Below are positions 4,372-10,661 of a DNA stretch of 10,661 nt, piece after piece. The stretch comes from Methanobacterium sp. (lineage in GTDB: Archaea > Methanobacteriota > Methanobacteria > Methanobacteriales > Methanobacteriaceae): the NCBI GenBank assembly GCA_021372715.1, contig JAJFTX010000167.1:1-10661 (forward strand). The letters run 5' to 3'. Made by a program: the position numbers and the translations under genes. Positions within the stretch are counted from its first letter, which is position 1. Every line of letters begins with the position of its first letter. The notes beneath the pieces were generated by a model, which made no database searches, was not told where the DNA came from, and saw only the letters and a program-made list of their open reading frames with translations.

Positions 4372-5385
4372 TTGAGAATATGTATATTGGGCTTTGGTTC
4401 AGTGGGACAAGGTGTAGCTCATGTTTTCAGTATGAAAAGAGAAATCATAATGCAAGAATATGGTTTGGATCTAAAACTGGTGGCTGCTCTTGATAGAAGT
4501 GGAGCAGCAATAGATCCGGAAGGATTAAATACAGATCTACTTCTTTCCACTAAGAAAGACACCGGGAGGGTATCAGAATATCCGGAACACGGAGTAGCCG
4601 GATTATCTGGTATGGAATTATTAGATGAAGTTGAATATGATTGTCTTATTGAGGTGACTCCCACAAATATAGAAGATGCCGAACCAGCCAGATCACATAT
4701 ATTGAAGGCTATGAGTGCTGGTAAAAATGTGGTAACATCTAATAAAGGCCCATTAGCTCTTTCATTCAGTGAATTATCACATACAGCAACTGAAAATAAT
4801 GTTCAATTTAAATATGAAGCTTCAGTAGGTGGAGCTATGCCTATAATTAATTTTGCTCATGAAACCCTTTCTGGGTGTAAGATAGAGTCAATTTATGGCA
4901 TCTTAAATGGTACAACCAATTATATCTTATCCAGAATGGCTAAAGAAGGATCATCATACGATCAAACACTTAATGAAGCACAAGAGATGGGAATAGCAGA
5001 AACTGATCCTACTCAGGATGTAGAGGGGGAAGATGCCGCTTGTAAAGTGGTTATACTGGCGAATTCAATTTTGAATATGGATGTAACATATGATGATGTG
5101 GAAGTTAGAGGCATATCACAAATAACTCCTGAATCAATCACACTGGCTAAAAAAGAGGGTTATCTAATTAAACTGATAGGTGAAGTTTCACCAGATTCTC
5201 TGGAAGTTTCTCCCAGACTGGTTAAAAAAGGTTCACCCTTCGCTGTAGAGGGAACCCTGAACGTAGCAACCCTCAAAACTGATCTGGCAGATGAAGTTAC
5301 CGTAGTGGGTAAGGGTGCTGGATCTGTGGAAACTGCATCAGCAATATTAAGTGATATAATCAGTATCTGGAAAACAAATAATTAA
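4372..5385 (+). CDS. hom: Homoserine dehydrogenase
   Basis: This enzyme reduces aspartate 4-semialdehyde to homoserine with NAD(P)H, on the route to threonine and methionine. The 337-residue protein starts at TTG 4372 with MRICILG. The Rossmann motif GFGSVGQG occupies residues 7-14, followed by AALDRSG. The catalytic region contains EASVGGAMPII (150-160), GILNGTTNYIL (176-186) and AETDPTQDVEGEDAACK (209-225). In the last, Glu210, Asp216, Asp221 and Lys225 align with yeast Glu208, Asp214, Asp219 and catalytic Lys223. Length is that of the short form without a C-terminal ACT domain or fused aspartokinase, which agrees with the ACT protein encoded just upstream. apgM follows after 36 nt, so the genes are probably co-transcribed. 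Identification is firm; cofactor preference is not determined. Confidence 0.93.
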   Translation: MRICILGFGSVGQGVAHVFSMKREIIMQEYGLDLKLVAALDRSGAAIDPEGLNTDLLLSTKKDTGRVSEYPEHGVAGLSGMELLDEVEYDCLIEVTPTNIEDAEPARSHILKAMSAGKNVVTSNKGPLALSFSELSHTATENNVQFKYEASVGGAMPIINFAHETLSGCKIESIYGILNGTTNYILSRMAKEGSSYDQTLNEAQEMGIAETDPTQDVEGEDAACKVVILANSILNMDVTYDDVEVRGISQITPESITLAKKEGYLIKLIGEVSPDSLEVSPRLVKKGSPFAVEGTLNVATLKTDLADEVTVVGKGAGSVETASAILSDIISIWKTNN

Positions 5386-5421
5386 ACTATTTTTTGATAG
5401 AAAAGAAATAATGGTGATCTG

Positions 5422-6621
5422 ATGAAGTATGTGGTGGTAATAGGGGATGGTATGGCTGATTATCCTTTAGAGGAGCTGAATGGTAAAACACCATTACAAA
5501 CTGCACATATTCCAAATATGGATAGCATAGCGGCTAATGGGGTGAATGGTCTCTTAAAAACAATACCTGATGGAATGGAACCCGGTTCAGACGTGGCTAA
5601 CCTGTCCATCATGGGTTATAATCCACGGAAATATTACACAGGCAGAGGACCTCTGGAGGCGGCCAGTATAGGTGCTGAACTGGAAGATGATGATATAGCA
5701 TTTCGATGTAATTTTATTTTTAAAGATAAAGGGTTATTGGCAGATTTCAATGCAGACCACATCTCCACTGTAGAAGCATCAGAACTTATCGAAGCTTTAA
5801 ATCAGGCATTTTATAAGTATGGTAAGTTTTATCTTGGTACCAGCTATCGTAATCTCTTCGTATGTAAAAATAAAGAAATGGCATCCTTGGAATCCACTCC
5901 ACCCCATGATGTGGTGGGGGAACCAATAAAAAATCATCTGATTAAACCGGAGGAGGATACGAAGTCCCTTCTGATAAACAGAATAATGGATGAGTCACAG
6001 GATATCCTTAAAGACCATCCCATCAATCTAAAAAGAGTACAGGAAGGTAAAAAACCAGCTAATATGATCTGGTTATGGGGCCAGGGTCCTAAACCTAATA
6101 TGAAACCATTCAAATCCGAATATGGCATTAAAGGAGCAACCATCACTGGAGTGGATTTGATAAAGGGCTTAGGAGTCTATTTAGGATTAACAAATATTCA
6201 TGTTCCAGGAGCCACCGGTTACTATGACACCGATTACTGTGGCAAAGCTAAATATGCCCTTAAATCTCTGGAAGATAATGATTTAGTGTTCATCCATGTG
6301 GAAGCCCCGGATGAGGCAGCACACGCTGGGGATTTGGATGAGAAAATAAAGGCCATAGAAAGGATAGATAAAAGAATCCTGGAAAAACTACTGGATAATC
6401 TACCTAATTATGATGATTACTCTATATCCATACTTCCTGATCATCCCACACCCATCACAATAAAAACCCATGCACTGGACCCCGTACCATATGCCATGTG
6501 CTCCACTAAGGGCTCTGGTGATGATGTGAATTTATATGATGAAGAATCAGCTAAAAGTGGTTCCCAGGGTTTATTGGACGGGCATAAATTCATAAAGAAT
6601 TTACTAGACTATTCTGGTTAA
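5422..6621 (+). CDS. apgM: 2,3-bisphosphoglycerate-independent phosphoglycerate mutase, archaeal type
   Basis: The enzyme interconverts 3- and 2-phosphoglycerate in glycolysis and gluconeogenesis. It is a member of the alkaline phosphatase superfamily with a two-metal site. The 399 residues match the archaeal aPGAM family (about 400-410). Visible motifs are VIGDGMADYP (6-15) with metal ligand Asp9; PGSDVANLSIMGY (54-66) with the presumed phospho-accepting Ser56; GRGPLEAASIG (74-84); HDVVGEP (162-168); WLWGQGPKP (217-225); VEAPDEAAHAGD (293-304); and LPDHPTPI (338-345) with metal-binding Asp/His. The ATG start is supported by GGTGAT (5413-5418) three nt upstream, an excellent match to the archaeal consensus. 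It lies 36 nt after hom. Older annotations label such proteins phosphonopyruvate decarboxylase-related; the motifs favour the mutase. Confidence 0.92.
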   Translation: MKYVVVIGDGMADYPLEELNGKTPLQTAHIPNMDSIAANGVNGLLKTIPDGMEPGSDVANLSIMGYNPRKYYTGRGPLEAASIGAELEDDDIAFRCNFIFKDKGLLADFNADHISTVEASELIEALNQAFYKYGKFYLGTSYRNLFVCKNKEMASLESTPPHDVVGEPIKNHLIKPEEDTKSLLINRIMDESQDILKDHPINLKRVQEGKKPANMIWLWGQGPKPNMKPFKSEYGIKGATITGVDLIKGLGVYLGLTNIHVPGATGYYDTDYCGKAKYALKSLEDNDLVFIHVEAPDEAAHAGDLDEKIKAIERIDKRILEKLLDNLPNYDDYSISILPDHPTPITIKTHALDPVPYAMCSTKGSGDDVNLYDEESAKSGSQGLLDGHKFIKNLLDYSG

Positions 6622-6717
6622 CAAAATGAATACCTAATAACCAATCTTAGTAAATAGAATGATTTAAATTTTTTAAGAAATTAAATATATTTAAGTATGA
6701 ATTTTTGTAAAATCAAC

Positions 6718-6726
6718 TTATATTAA
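6718..6726 (+). promoter_or_regulatory. Candidate TATA box for pyrG
   Basis: TTATATTAA at 6718-6726 would start transcription near 6745-6755, leaving about 30 nt with the ribosome-binding site at 6768. A second TATA-like stretch at 6748-6757 would start too close to the coding region to include that site, so the upstream box is preferred. Confidence 0.35.
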
Positions 6727-6767
6727 GTATTTATCTACATATTTTAAACTATATTTAATGGTTTGGT

Positions 6768-6777
6768 AGGAGTTGAT
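6768..6777 (+). promoter_or_regulatory. Ribosome-binding site implying a CTG start for pyrG
   Basis: AGGAGTTGAT matches nine of ten bases of AGGAGGTGAT. Its GGAG core ends eight nt before the in-frame CTG at 6781. The in-frame TTG at 6763 lies upstream of this site, and the first in-frame ATG (6796) would remove the first strand of the protein. The site therefore points to CTG as the initiator. Confidence 0.55.
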
Positions 6778-6780
6778 AGT

Positions 6781-8382
6781 CTGTCAAAATATATAATGGT
6801 AACTGGTGGTGTGGTAAGTTCCATTGGGAAAGGAATAACCGCCGCGTCTATTGGAAGAATTTTAAGGTCATATGGTGTTGATGTTACCGCCATAAAGATA
6901 GACCCATATTTAAACTGGGACTCCGGCACATTGAATCCTTACCAGCATGGTGAAGTATTTGTCACCGATGATGGTATGGAGACCGATCTGGATCTGGGGC
7001 ATTACGAGAGATTCCTGGATGTTGAACTTACTGGAGAGTCCAACATAACAACTGGAAAAGTTTATTCTGCTGTCATAAATAAAGAGAGGAAAGGAGAGTT
7101 TTTGGGGGCTTGTGTGCAGATCATTCCCCACATCACAGATGAGATTAAATCCATGATACGGGATATATCTAGTAAAACAAGGGCAGAAGTTGTTCTGGTT
7201 GAAGTGGGGGGTACTGTAGGTGATATAGAAAGCCAACCCTTCCTGGAGGCGTTGAGACAGTTGCGTAATGAAGAAGGTCATGATAATGTTATGTTCGTCC
7301 ATGTGACCTATGTTCCATACCTAAAGGCTGCTGGTGAATTTAAAACCAAACCTACTCAGCACAGTACCAAAGAACTTAGAAGCACGGGTTTAAATCCTGA
7401 TGTGATTGTTTGCCGTTCTGAACTACCTATTGACAGCCATATCAAGGATAAAATAGCTCATTTTTGTGATGTGGAACGTAATGCAGTGCTTAATGCACCG
7501 GATGCCCACTCCATTTATGAGGTACCTCTAATTTTAAACAGTGAAGATATGGGAGAATACATACTTAACCGTCTTAAAATCAATGCACATAAACCAGATC
7601 TTTATGAATGGAGCAGGATCGTAGAATCTTTGAAAAGTTATGATTCCAGGGTGTCCGTGGGTATTATAGGTAAATATGTGGAGCTGGAAGATGCTTATAT
7701 TAGTATAAGGGAAGCATTAAAACATGCCGCTGCTCAACTGGGAATTAAAGTAGATATTGAATGGGTACATGCAGAAGACACTATTAATATGGAGAAGATC
7801 CGCCATTTCGATGCCATGCTCATACCAGGAGGATTTGGTGAGCGGGGCATAACTGGAAAACTGGACGCTGTACGTTATTCTATAGAAAATAATATACCTC
7901 TGTTCGGTATTTGCCTGGGAATGCATGCTATGGTTATCGAATTCGCCCGTTTAAACGGATTTGAAGATGCAAACAGTACTGAATTTGATAAAAATGCTAA
8001 ACACCCGGTTATAGATCTTATGCTGGAACAAAAGAATATTAAAAATATGGGTGGAACCATGAGATTGGGTTCCTATCCCTGCAAACTTAAAGAGGGAACC
8101 ATAGCCCGAAAAGCCTATAAGAAAGATGTGGTTGATGAGCGTCACAGGCATAGATTTGAATATAACAATATTTACAGGGATAAATTAGAGGAAAAAGGTT
8201 TGATTATCTCTGGAGTTTCTCCAGATGATTTTTTAGTCGAGATGGTAGAGTTAAAGGATCATCCATGGTTTCTAGGTTGTCAGTTCCATCCTGAGTTTAA
8301 ATCACGACCGAATAATGCGCATCCTATCTTCGTTTCATTTATTAAAGCAGCTATTGATAATAGAAACAAGCGATCTGGTTAA
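6781..8382 (+). CDS. pyrG: CTP synthase (glutamine-hydrolysing)
   Basis: This enzyme converts UTP to CTP using ATP and ammonia from glutamine, the last step of pyrimidine nucleotide synthesis; it works as a tetramer. The product has 533 residues from CTG 6781, beginning MSKYIMVTGG, the usual family N-terminus. The amidoligase domain has the P-loop GGVVSSIGKG (9-18), KIDPYLNWDSGT (39-50) and PTQHSTKELRSTG (191-203). The class I glutaminase domain has GGFGERG (350-356), GICLGMH with nucleophile Cys378, and GCQFHPEF with His503 and Glu505. These match E. coli Cys379, His515 and Glu517. Oddity: the GxCxGxQ motif ends in His382 instead of Gln. A T-rich stretch follows the stop, and pyrG probably forms its own unit 159 nt after apgM. 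Function is firm; the start is the less certain part, TTG 6763 (539 residues) being the alternative. Confidence 0.95.
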   Translation: MSKYIMVTGGVVSSIGKGITAASIGRILRSYGVDVTAIKIDPYLNWDSGTLNPYQHGEVFVTDDGMETDLDLGHYERFLDVELTGESNITTGKVYSAVINKERKGEFLGACVQIIPHITDEIKSMIRDISSKTRAEVVLVEVGGTVGDIESQPFLEALRQLRNEEGHDNVMFVHVTYVPYLKAAGEFKTKPTQHSTKELRSTGLNPDVIVCRSELPIDSHIKDKIAHFCDVERNAVLNAPDAHSIYEVPLILNSEDMGEYILNRLKINAHKPDLYEWSRIVESLKSYDSRVSVGIIGKYVELEDAYISIREALKHAAAQLGIKVDIEWVHAEDTINMEKIRHFDAMLIPGGFGERGITGKLDAVRYSIENNIPLFGICLGMHAMVIEFARLNGFEDANSTEFDKNAKHPVIDLMLEQKNIKNMGGTMRLGSYPCKLKEGTIARKAYKKDVVDERHRHRFEYNNIYRDKLEEKGLIISGVSPDDFLVEMVELKDHPWFLGCQFHPEFKSRPNNAHPIFVSFIKAAIDNRNKRSG

Positions 8383-8383
8383 T

Positions 8384-8407
8384 TTTTAATCAAACTTTTT
8401 TTCTTTT
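8384..8407 (+). terminator. T-rich terminator after pyrG
   Basis: The stretch after the stop codon holds T5 (8383-8387), T7 (8396-8402) and T4 (8404-8407) with no stem-loop, a typical archaeal terminator composition ahead of the eppA promoter. Confidence 0.5.
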
Positions 8408-8436
8408 AATCTTCAACGATTCAGATAATTATCATG

Positions 8437-8444
8437 TTTATATA
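8437..8444 (+). promoter_or_regulatory. Perfect TATA box for the prepilin peptidase gene; leaderless start likely
   Basis: TTTATATA is an exact match to the archaeal TATA consensus. Its centre is about 27 nt upstream of the ATG at 8468, the normal distance to a transcript start. No ribosome-binding site lies between, so a leaderless mRNA beginning at or next to the ATG is the simplest reading. Confidence 0.65.
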
Positions 8445-8467
8445 TTGGATTAGGAACAATTGATATC

Positions 8468-9631
8468 ATGGATATATATTATATTCCTTTAATTGCAGTG
8501 ATTATAGCTATACTGGCCTGTTTTTATGCCAGTTATTCTGATATAAAGAGGGGAATAATACCCAATAAACTTACTTTTCCATTAATTGGATTGGGTTTAG
8601 TTTTAAATTTAATATATGCATTATTAATAGGTAATCTGTGGCTAGCAGTGTTCGCAGCAGTTATCACTGTGGTAATATTCGTCCTGGGTTATCTCTTCTG
8701 GAGGATGGGCGCCTGGGCCGGTGGTGATGTTAAGTTATTCACTGCACTGGCTGCTTTATTGGCTATCTATCCTCCATTAATCAATTACAAGATTCTAAAT
8801 TATCAGATGCCGGTCTATGCATCTTATCCTTTTCCTTTCACCCTGATAATTAACAGTATTCTTTCCATGCTGCCTTTTCTTCTAATTTACGTTATTTATA
8901 TAGCTGTTAAGACTAAACCACATCTGTTAAAAATATTATTCTCTCCTATTAAGGAGTATCGTAAAAATTTTCTATTAACCCTTGTTGTAACATCAGCAGT
9001 TACTATAACTCTATTTATTGTACCTCATCTGCCTTTTCAAAATATTTTAATCAGTTTAATCTTAATATATATAATTTCATGGTTGATTTCTAAATTACCT
9101 AATCTGATTAAAGCTGTACTGGTAACTGTAATTACACTCTTTGCTCTCTATCAAAATATTCCTGTAACCATATCTGGAATTGTAGTGGTATTCATTTCCA
9201 TACTTTTCATTGGAATTATTCAGAAATTACTTACCAAGGTAAATAAAGAGGCTCTCCAGGATGATTATAAAATTGACCAACTGGAAGAGGGAATGATCCC
9301 GGCTTATGCTCTTTATCAAAAGGGTGATGAGGTTTACTTTGATGATAAAGGCACATTCCAAAAAATAAGAGAAGCCATAACATCAGGGGATATTTCCTTG
9401 ATCCGAGCACCTAAAGGTAAACAATTAATTAGTATTTTAGCAGCGGGTCTTAAGAAGGAGGATATAGAATTATTGAAGAAACTAACTCATGATGGTAAAA
9501 TACCTGAAACTTTTAAGGTAAAAAAGGGCGTTCCTTTCGCCCCTTCTATATTAATCGGTCTTCTAATATCTCTATTTATTGGGGATCTGGCTATAATATT
9601 TTTAAATGTTTTAAACTGGTTGTTATACTAA
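8468..9631 (+). CDS. eppA: Archaeal prepilin peptidase, A24 family, EppA-like
   Basis: This membrane aspartyl protease cleaves the short leader of type IV pilin-like proteins on the cytoplasmic side. The two catalytic aspartates are Asp25 in YSDIKRGIIPN (23-33) and Asp87 in AGGDVKLF (84-91), the family's GxGD-type motif. At 387 residues it is longer than minimal archaeal peptidases (FlaK/PibD), matching the EppA type with an extra C-terminal region (Pfam Arc_PepC). Hydrophobic segments lie near 5-22, 36-54, 58-77, 127-147, 166-186, 190-207, 213-228, 231-252 and 358-384. A soluble, probably cytoplasmic segment spans about 253-352. In Methanococcus maripaludis EppA processes proteins with class III QxSxEY signals; the next gene here has exactly that signal, supporting the assignment. 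Family membership is firm; the EppA subtype is inferred from length and context. Confidence 0.85.
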   Translation: MDIYYIPLIAVIIAILACFYASYSDIKRGIIPNKLTFPLIGLGLVLNLIYALLIGNLWLAVFAAVITVVIFVLGYLFWRMGAWAGGDVKLFTALAALLAIYPPLINYKILNYQMPVYASYPFPFTLIINSILSMLPFLLIYVIYIAVKTKPHLLKILFSPIKEYRKNFLLTLVVTSAVTITLFIVPHLPFQNILISLILIYIISWLISKLPNLIKAVLVTVITLFALYQNIPVTISGIVVVFISILFIGIIQKLLTKVNKEALQDDYKIDQLEEGMIPAYALYQKGDEVYFDDKGTFQKIREAITSGDISLIRAPKGKQLISILAAGLKKEDIELLKKLTHDGKIPETFKVKKGVPFAPSILIGLLISLFIGDLAIIFLNVLNWLLY

Positions 9632-9634
9632 ATA

Positions 9635-9642
9635 TTTATATG
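9635..9642 (+). promoter_or_regulatory. Candidate TATA box for the pilin-like gene
   Basis: TTTATATG at 9635-9642 is one base from the archaeal consensus and would start transcription near 9662-9668, ahead of the ATG at 9677. It overlaps the left arm of the inverted repeat at 9638-9657, so binding or folding there could affect promoter use. Confidence 0.45.
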
Positions 9643-9661
9643 GTCATAAAACCATATTTTT
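9638..9661 (+). terminator. Hairpin with U-tract between the peptidase and pilin genes
   Basis: ATATGGT (9638-9644) pairs exactly with ACCATAT (9651-9657) around the loop CATAAA and is followed directly by T residues to 9661. It starts seven nt after the peptidase stop codon. The layout resembles an intrinsic terminator or attenuator, but the stem is short and AT-rich. An operator role is equally possible because the dyad overlaps the candidate TATA box. Confidence 0.45.
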
Positions 9662-9676
9662 AAGTGAGTGAGTAAG

Positions 9677-10120
9677 ATGGACAGTAGAGGACAGGTATCT
9701 GCGGAATATATTTTTTTAATACTGATATTCCTGATTATTTTGACTACGGTTACGATTCCATTTGCTGGAAATGCCATCAGCTCCAGTCAAAACGTTTCTA
9801 TTACCTCGGATGCTCAAACAACATTGTCAAGCATAGTAAATGCGGTGAATGTGGTATATGCTAACGGGCCCGGAGCTAAAAGAACGATTAATGTTTATTT
9901 CCCCCAAGATGCTAACTTAGTTTATAGTACTAATTTGCTAAGCTTGTCACTAACAGGTATACCGGTTAATGCTAGTAATCCGTCTGTTTTGAAACCTAAT
10001 ATTAATTCATCAGTGCCTTATCCATTAACTATTACAAATGGAGCTGTAACTAAGGGATGGCATAATGTAGGTATTTTCTGGGGAGTGGGAAACTCATCAA
10101 TTACCATTACAGTAACTTAG
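9677..10120 (+). CDS. Class III signal peptide (QxSxEY) pilin-like surface protein
   Basis: The 147-residue protein starts MDSRG, followed by QVSAEYIFL and a hydrophobic stretch to about residue 31. This is the class III (DUF361) archaeal type IV pilin-like signal. Cleavage is expected between Gly5 and Gln6 by the peptidase encoded 45 nt upstream, leaving the hydrophobic helix for filament assembly. The rest is rich in Ser, Thr, Asn and Val, fits a beta-rich extracellular domain, and has four potential N-glycosylation sequons (Asn39, Asn98, Asn110, Asn139). ATG 9677 is preferred over the in-frame GTG 9668: GTGAG at 9668-9672 can act as its ribosome-binding site, and the charged leader then has the usual five residues. 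Whether it is a major pilin, minor pilin or adhesin cannot be told. No cysteine is present. Confidence 0.78.
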   Translation: MDSRGQVSAEYIFLILIFLIILTTVTIPFAGNAISSSQNVSITSDAQTTLSSIVNAVNVVYANGPGAKRTINVYFPQDANLVYSTNLLSLSLTGIPVNASNPSVLKPNINSSVPYPLTITNGAVTKGWHNVGIFWGVGNSSITITVT

Positions 10121-10195
10121 GATTGTTTTCTGATTTTGAGATGTATCAATCATCTTATTCCTTATAAAAAAAATAGTTTAGAGTATAACAATTCA

Positions 10196-10205
10196 TTTAT
10201 ATTAT
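10196..10205 (+). promoter_or_regulatory. Candidate TATA box for the last gene
   Basis: TTTATATTAT at 10196-10205 resembles the archaeal TATA consensus. The predicted start near 10225 leaves a leader of about 15 nt containing the GGAGAT ribosome-binding site at 10231-10236. Confidence 0.45.
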
Positions 10206-10240
10206 TAATATCTATATATTCAGTAGGAAAGGAGATTTTA

Positions 10241-10661
10241 ATGGTATTTGCTAAATTTGGAGAATTAATCATCAGATTATTTTCATTTGTGGGGATGTTA
10301 ATATTGGCAATCCCCAAAATTCCCGGAAAGATAAGAAATTTAAACTCTGTTGAAATCAGAAATAAGATTGATCCAGATCGAGTTAGGAATAATCTCTCTC
10401 GGGTTAAAAATGAAGTGGATAATGTAAAAGAAACATATTTAGGGCAAAATCAAGTTTCATCTTCTTCTAGAAATCTAGAATCTAACAAAACTATTACAGG
10501 AGATTCAAATTCTGATAATTCTCCAGTAATTTTACAAAATGGTAAATATACATCAGAAGAAAAGGAACGGACAGTATTGAATTTACAAATTGCTTCTGCA
10601 GCGTTCATTATATTTTCTATTCTTCATATATTTAATTTCTTATCTTTATTCGTTTTTTTAA
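10241..10661 (+). CDS. Unknown membrane protein, cut by the window end (partial)
   Basis: An open frame runs from ATG 10241 through 140 complete codons to the window edge without a stop. The start is supported by GGAGAT (10231-10236) four nt upstream. Residues about 9-25 (LIIRLFSFVGMLILAIP) form a first hydrophobic helix. Residues about 26-65 are charged with Arg/Lys/Asp/Glu and could form an amphipathic or coiled helix (IRNKIDPDRVRNNLSRVK). Residues 66-100 are Ser/Asn-rich and probably flexible. TSEEKERTVLNLQIASAAF leads into a second hydrophobic segment from about 115 onward. I do not recognise the family. It is in the same direction as the peptidase and pilin genes, 120 nt after the latter, so it may belong to the same surface locus, but it has its own likely promoter. 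Confidence 0.7.
   Translation, partial: MVFAKFGELIIRLFSFVGMLILAIPKIPGKIRNLNSVEIRNKIDPDRVRNNLSRVKNEVDNVKETYLGQNQVSSSSRNLESNKTITGDSNSDNSPVILQNGKYTSEEKERTVLNLQIASAAFIIFSILHIFNFLSLFVFL

Noticed and set aside
9662..9676. Tandem GTGA repeats (GTGAGTGAGTA) as a microsatellite or phase-variable tract
   Set aside because: Only about two and a half units are present; they are better explained as ribosome-binding-site sequence ahead of the ATG.
1..10661. CRISPR array, insertion sequence, prophage or defence system
   Set aside because: No spaced direct repeats, transposase motifs, terminal inverted repeats, integrase or restriction motifs were seen; the genes are mainly conserved housekeeping families.

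Overview
The window looks like a piece of a methanogen chromosome of the order Methanobacteriales (Methanobacterium-like). The evidence is an HMfB/HMt-type archaeal histone, an archaeal-type cofactor-independent phosphoglycerate mutase, an EppA-type prepilin peptidase beside a protein with a class III (QxSxEY) signal, archaeal TATA boxes (including a perfect TTTATATA), ribosome-binding sites of the GGAGGTGAT type, and AT-rich spacers ending in oligo-T tracts. From memory, the core order asnB, gatC, ACT protein, hom, apgM, pyrG matches Methanothermobacter thermautotrophicus; this was not checked here. All supported genes are on the + strand.

Layout: 1-253 holds at most the tail of an upstream gene, then an AT-rich spacer with a perfect 10-bp inverted repeat. 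254-937 encodes a cyclase/kynurenine-formamidase-fold metal hydrolase. 1055-1435 encodes a helix-turn-helix regulator with a C-terminal Cys/His cluster. 1660-1866 is a histone gene with its own promoter and T-rich terminator. 2011-3528 is asparagine synthetase. 3612-6621 is a probable operon: GatC (tRNA amidotransferase subunit), a free-standing ACT protein, homoserine dehydrogenase and ApgM. 6781-8382 is CTP synthase, probably initiated at CTG. 8468-9631 is a prepilin peptidase, 9677-10120 a pilin-like substrate, and 10241 to the window end a membrane protein cut by the edge.

The middle block is metabolically coherent. AsnB makes free asparagine, and GatC belongs to the complex that makes Asn-tRNA and/or Gln-tRNA by transamidation. 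Homoserine dehydrogenase takes aspartate semialdehyde toward threonine and methionine, and the separate ACT protein is its likely allosteric regulator. AsnB and PyrG are both glutamine amidotransferases. The last three genes look like a small cell-surface (pilus or adhesin) locus in which the peptidase and a candidate substrate are adjacent.

I see no CRISPR array, tRNA, rRNA, insertion sequence or obvious defence system. Most of the window is conserved housekeeping sequence. The points that deserve a second look are non-canonical starts (notably CTG for pyrG), substitutions at family-conserved glutamine-binding positions in AsnB and PyrG, a near-neutral histone variant, three clear DNA dyads, and the peptidase/pilin/unknown cluster.
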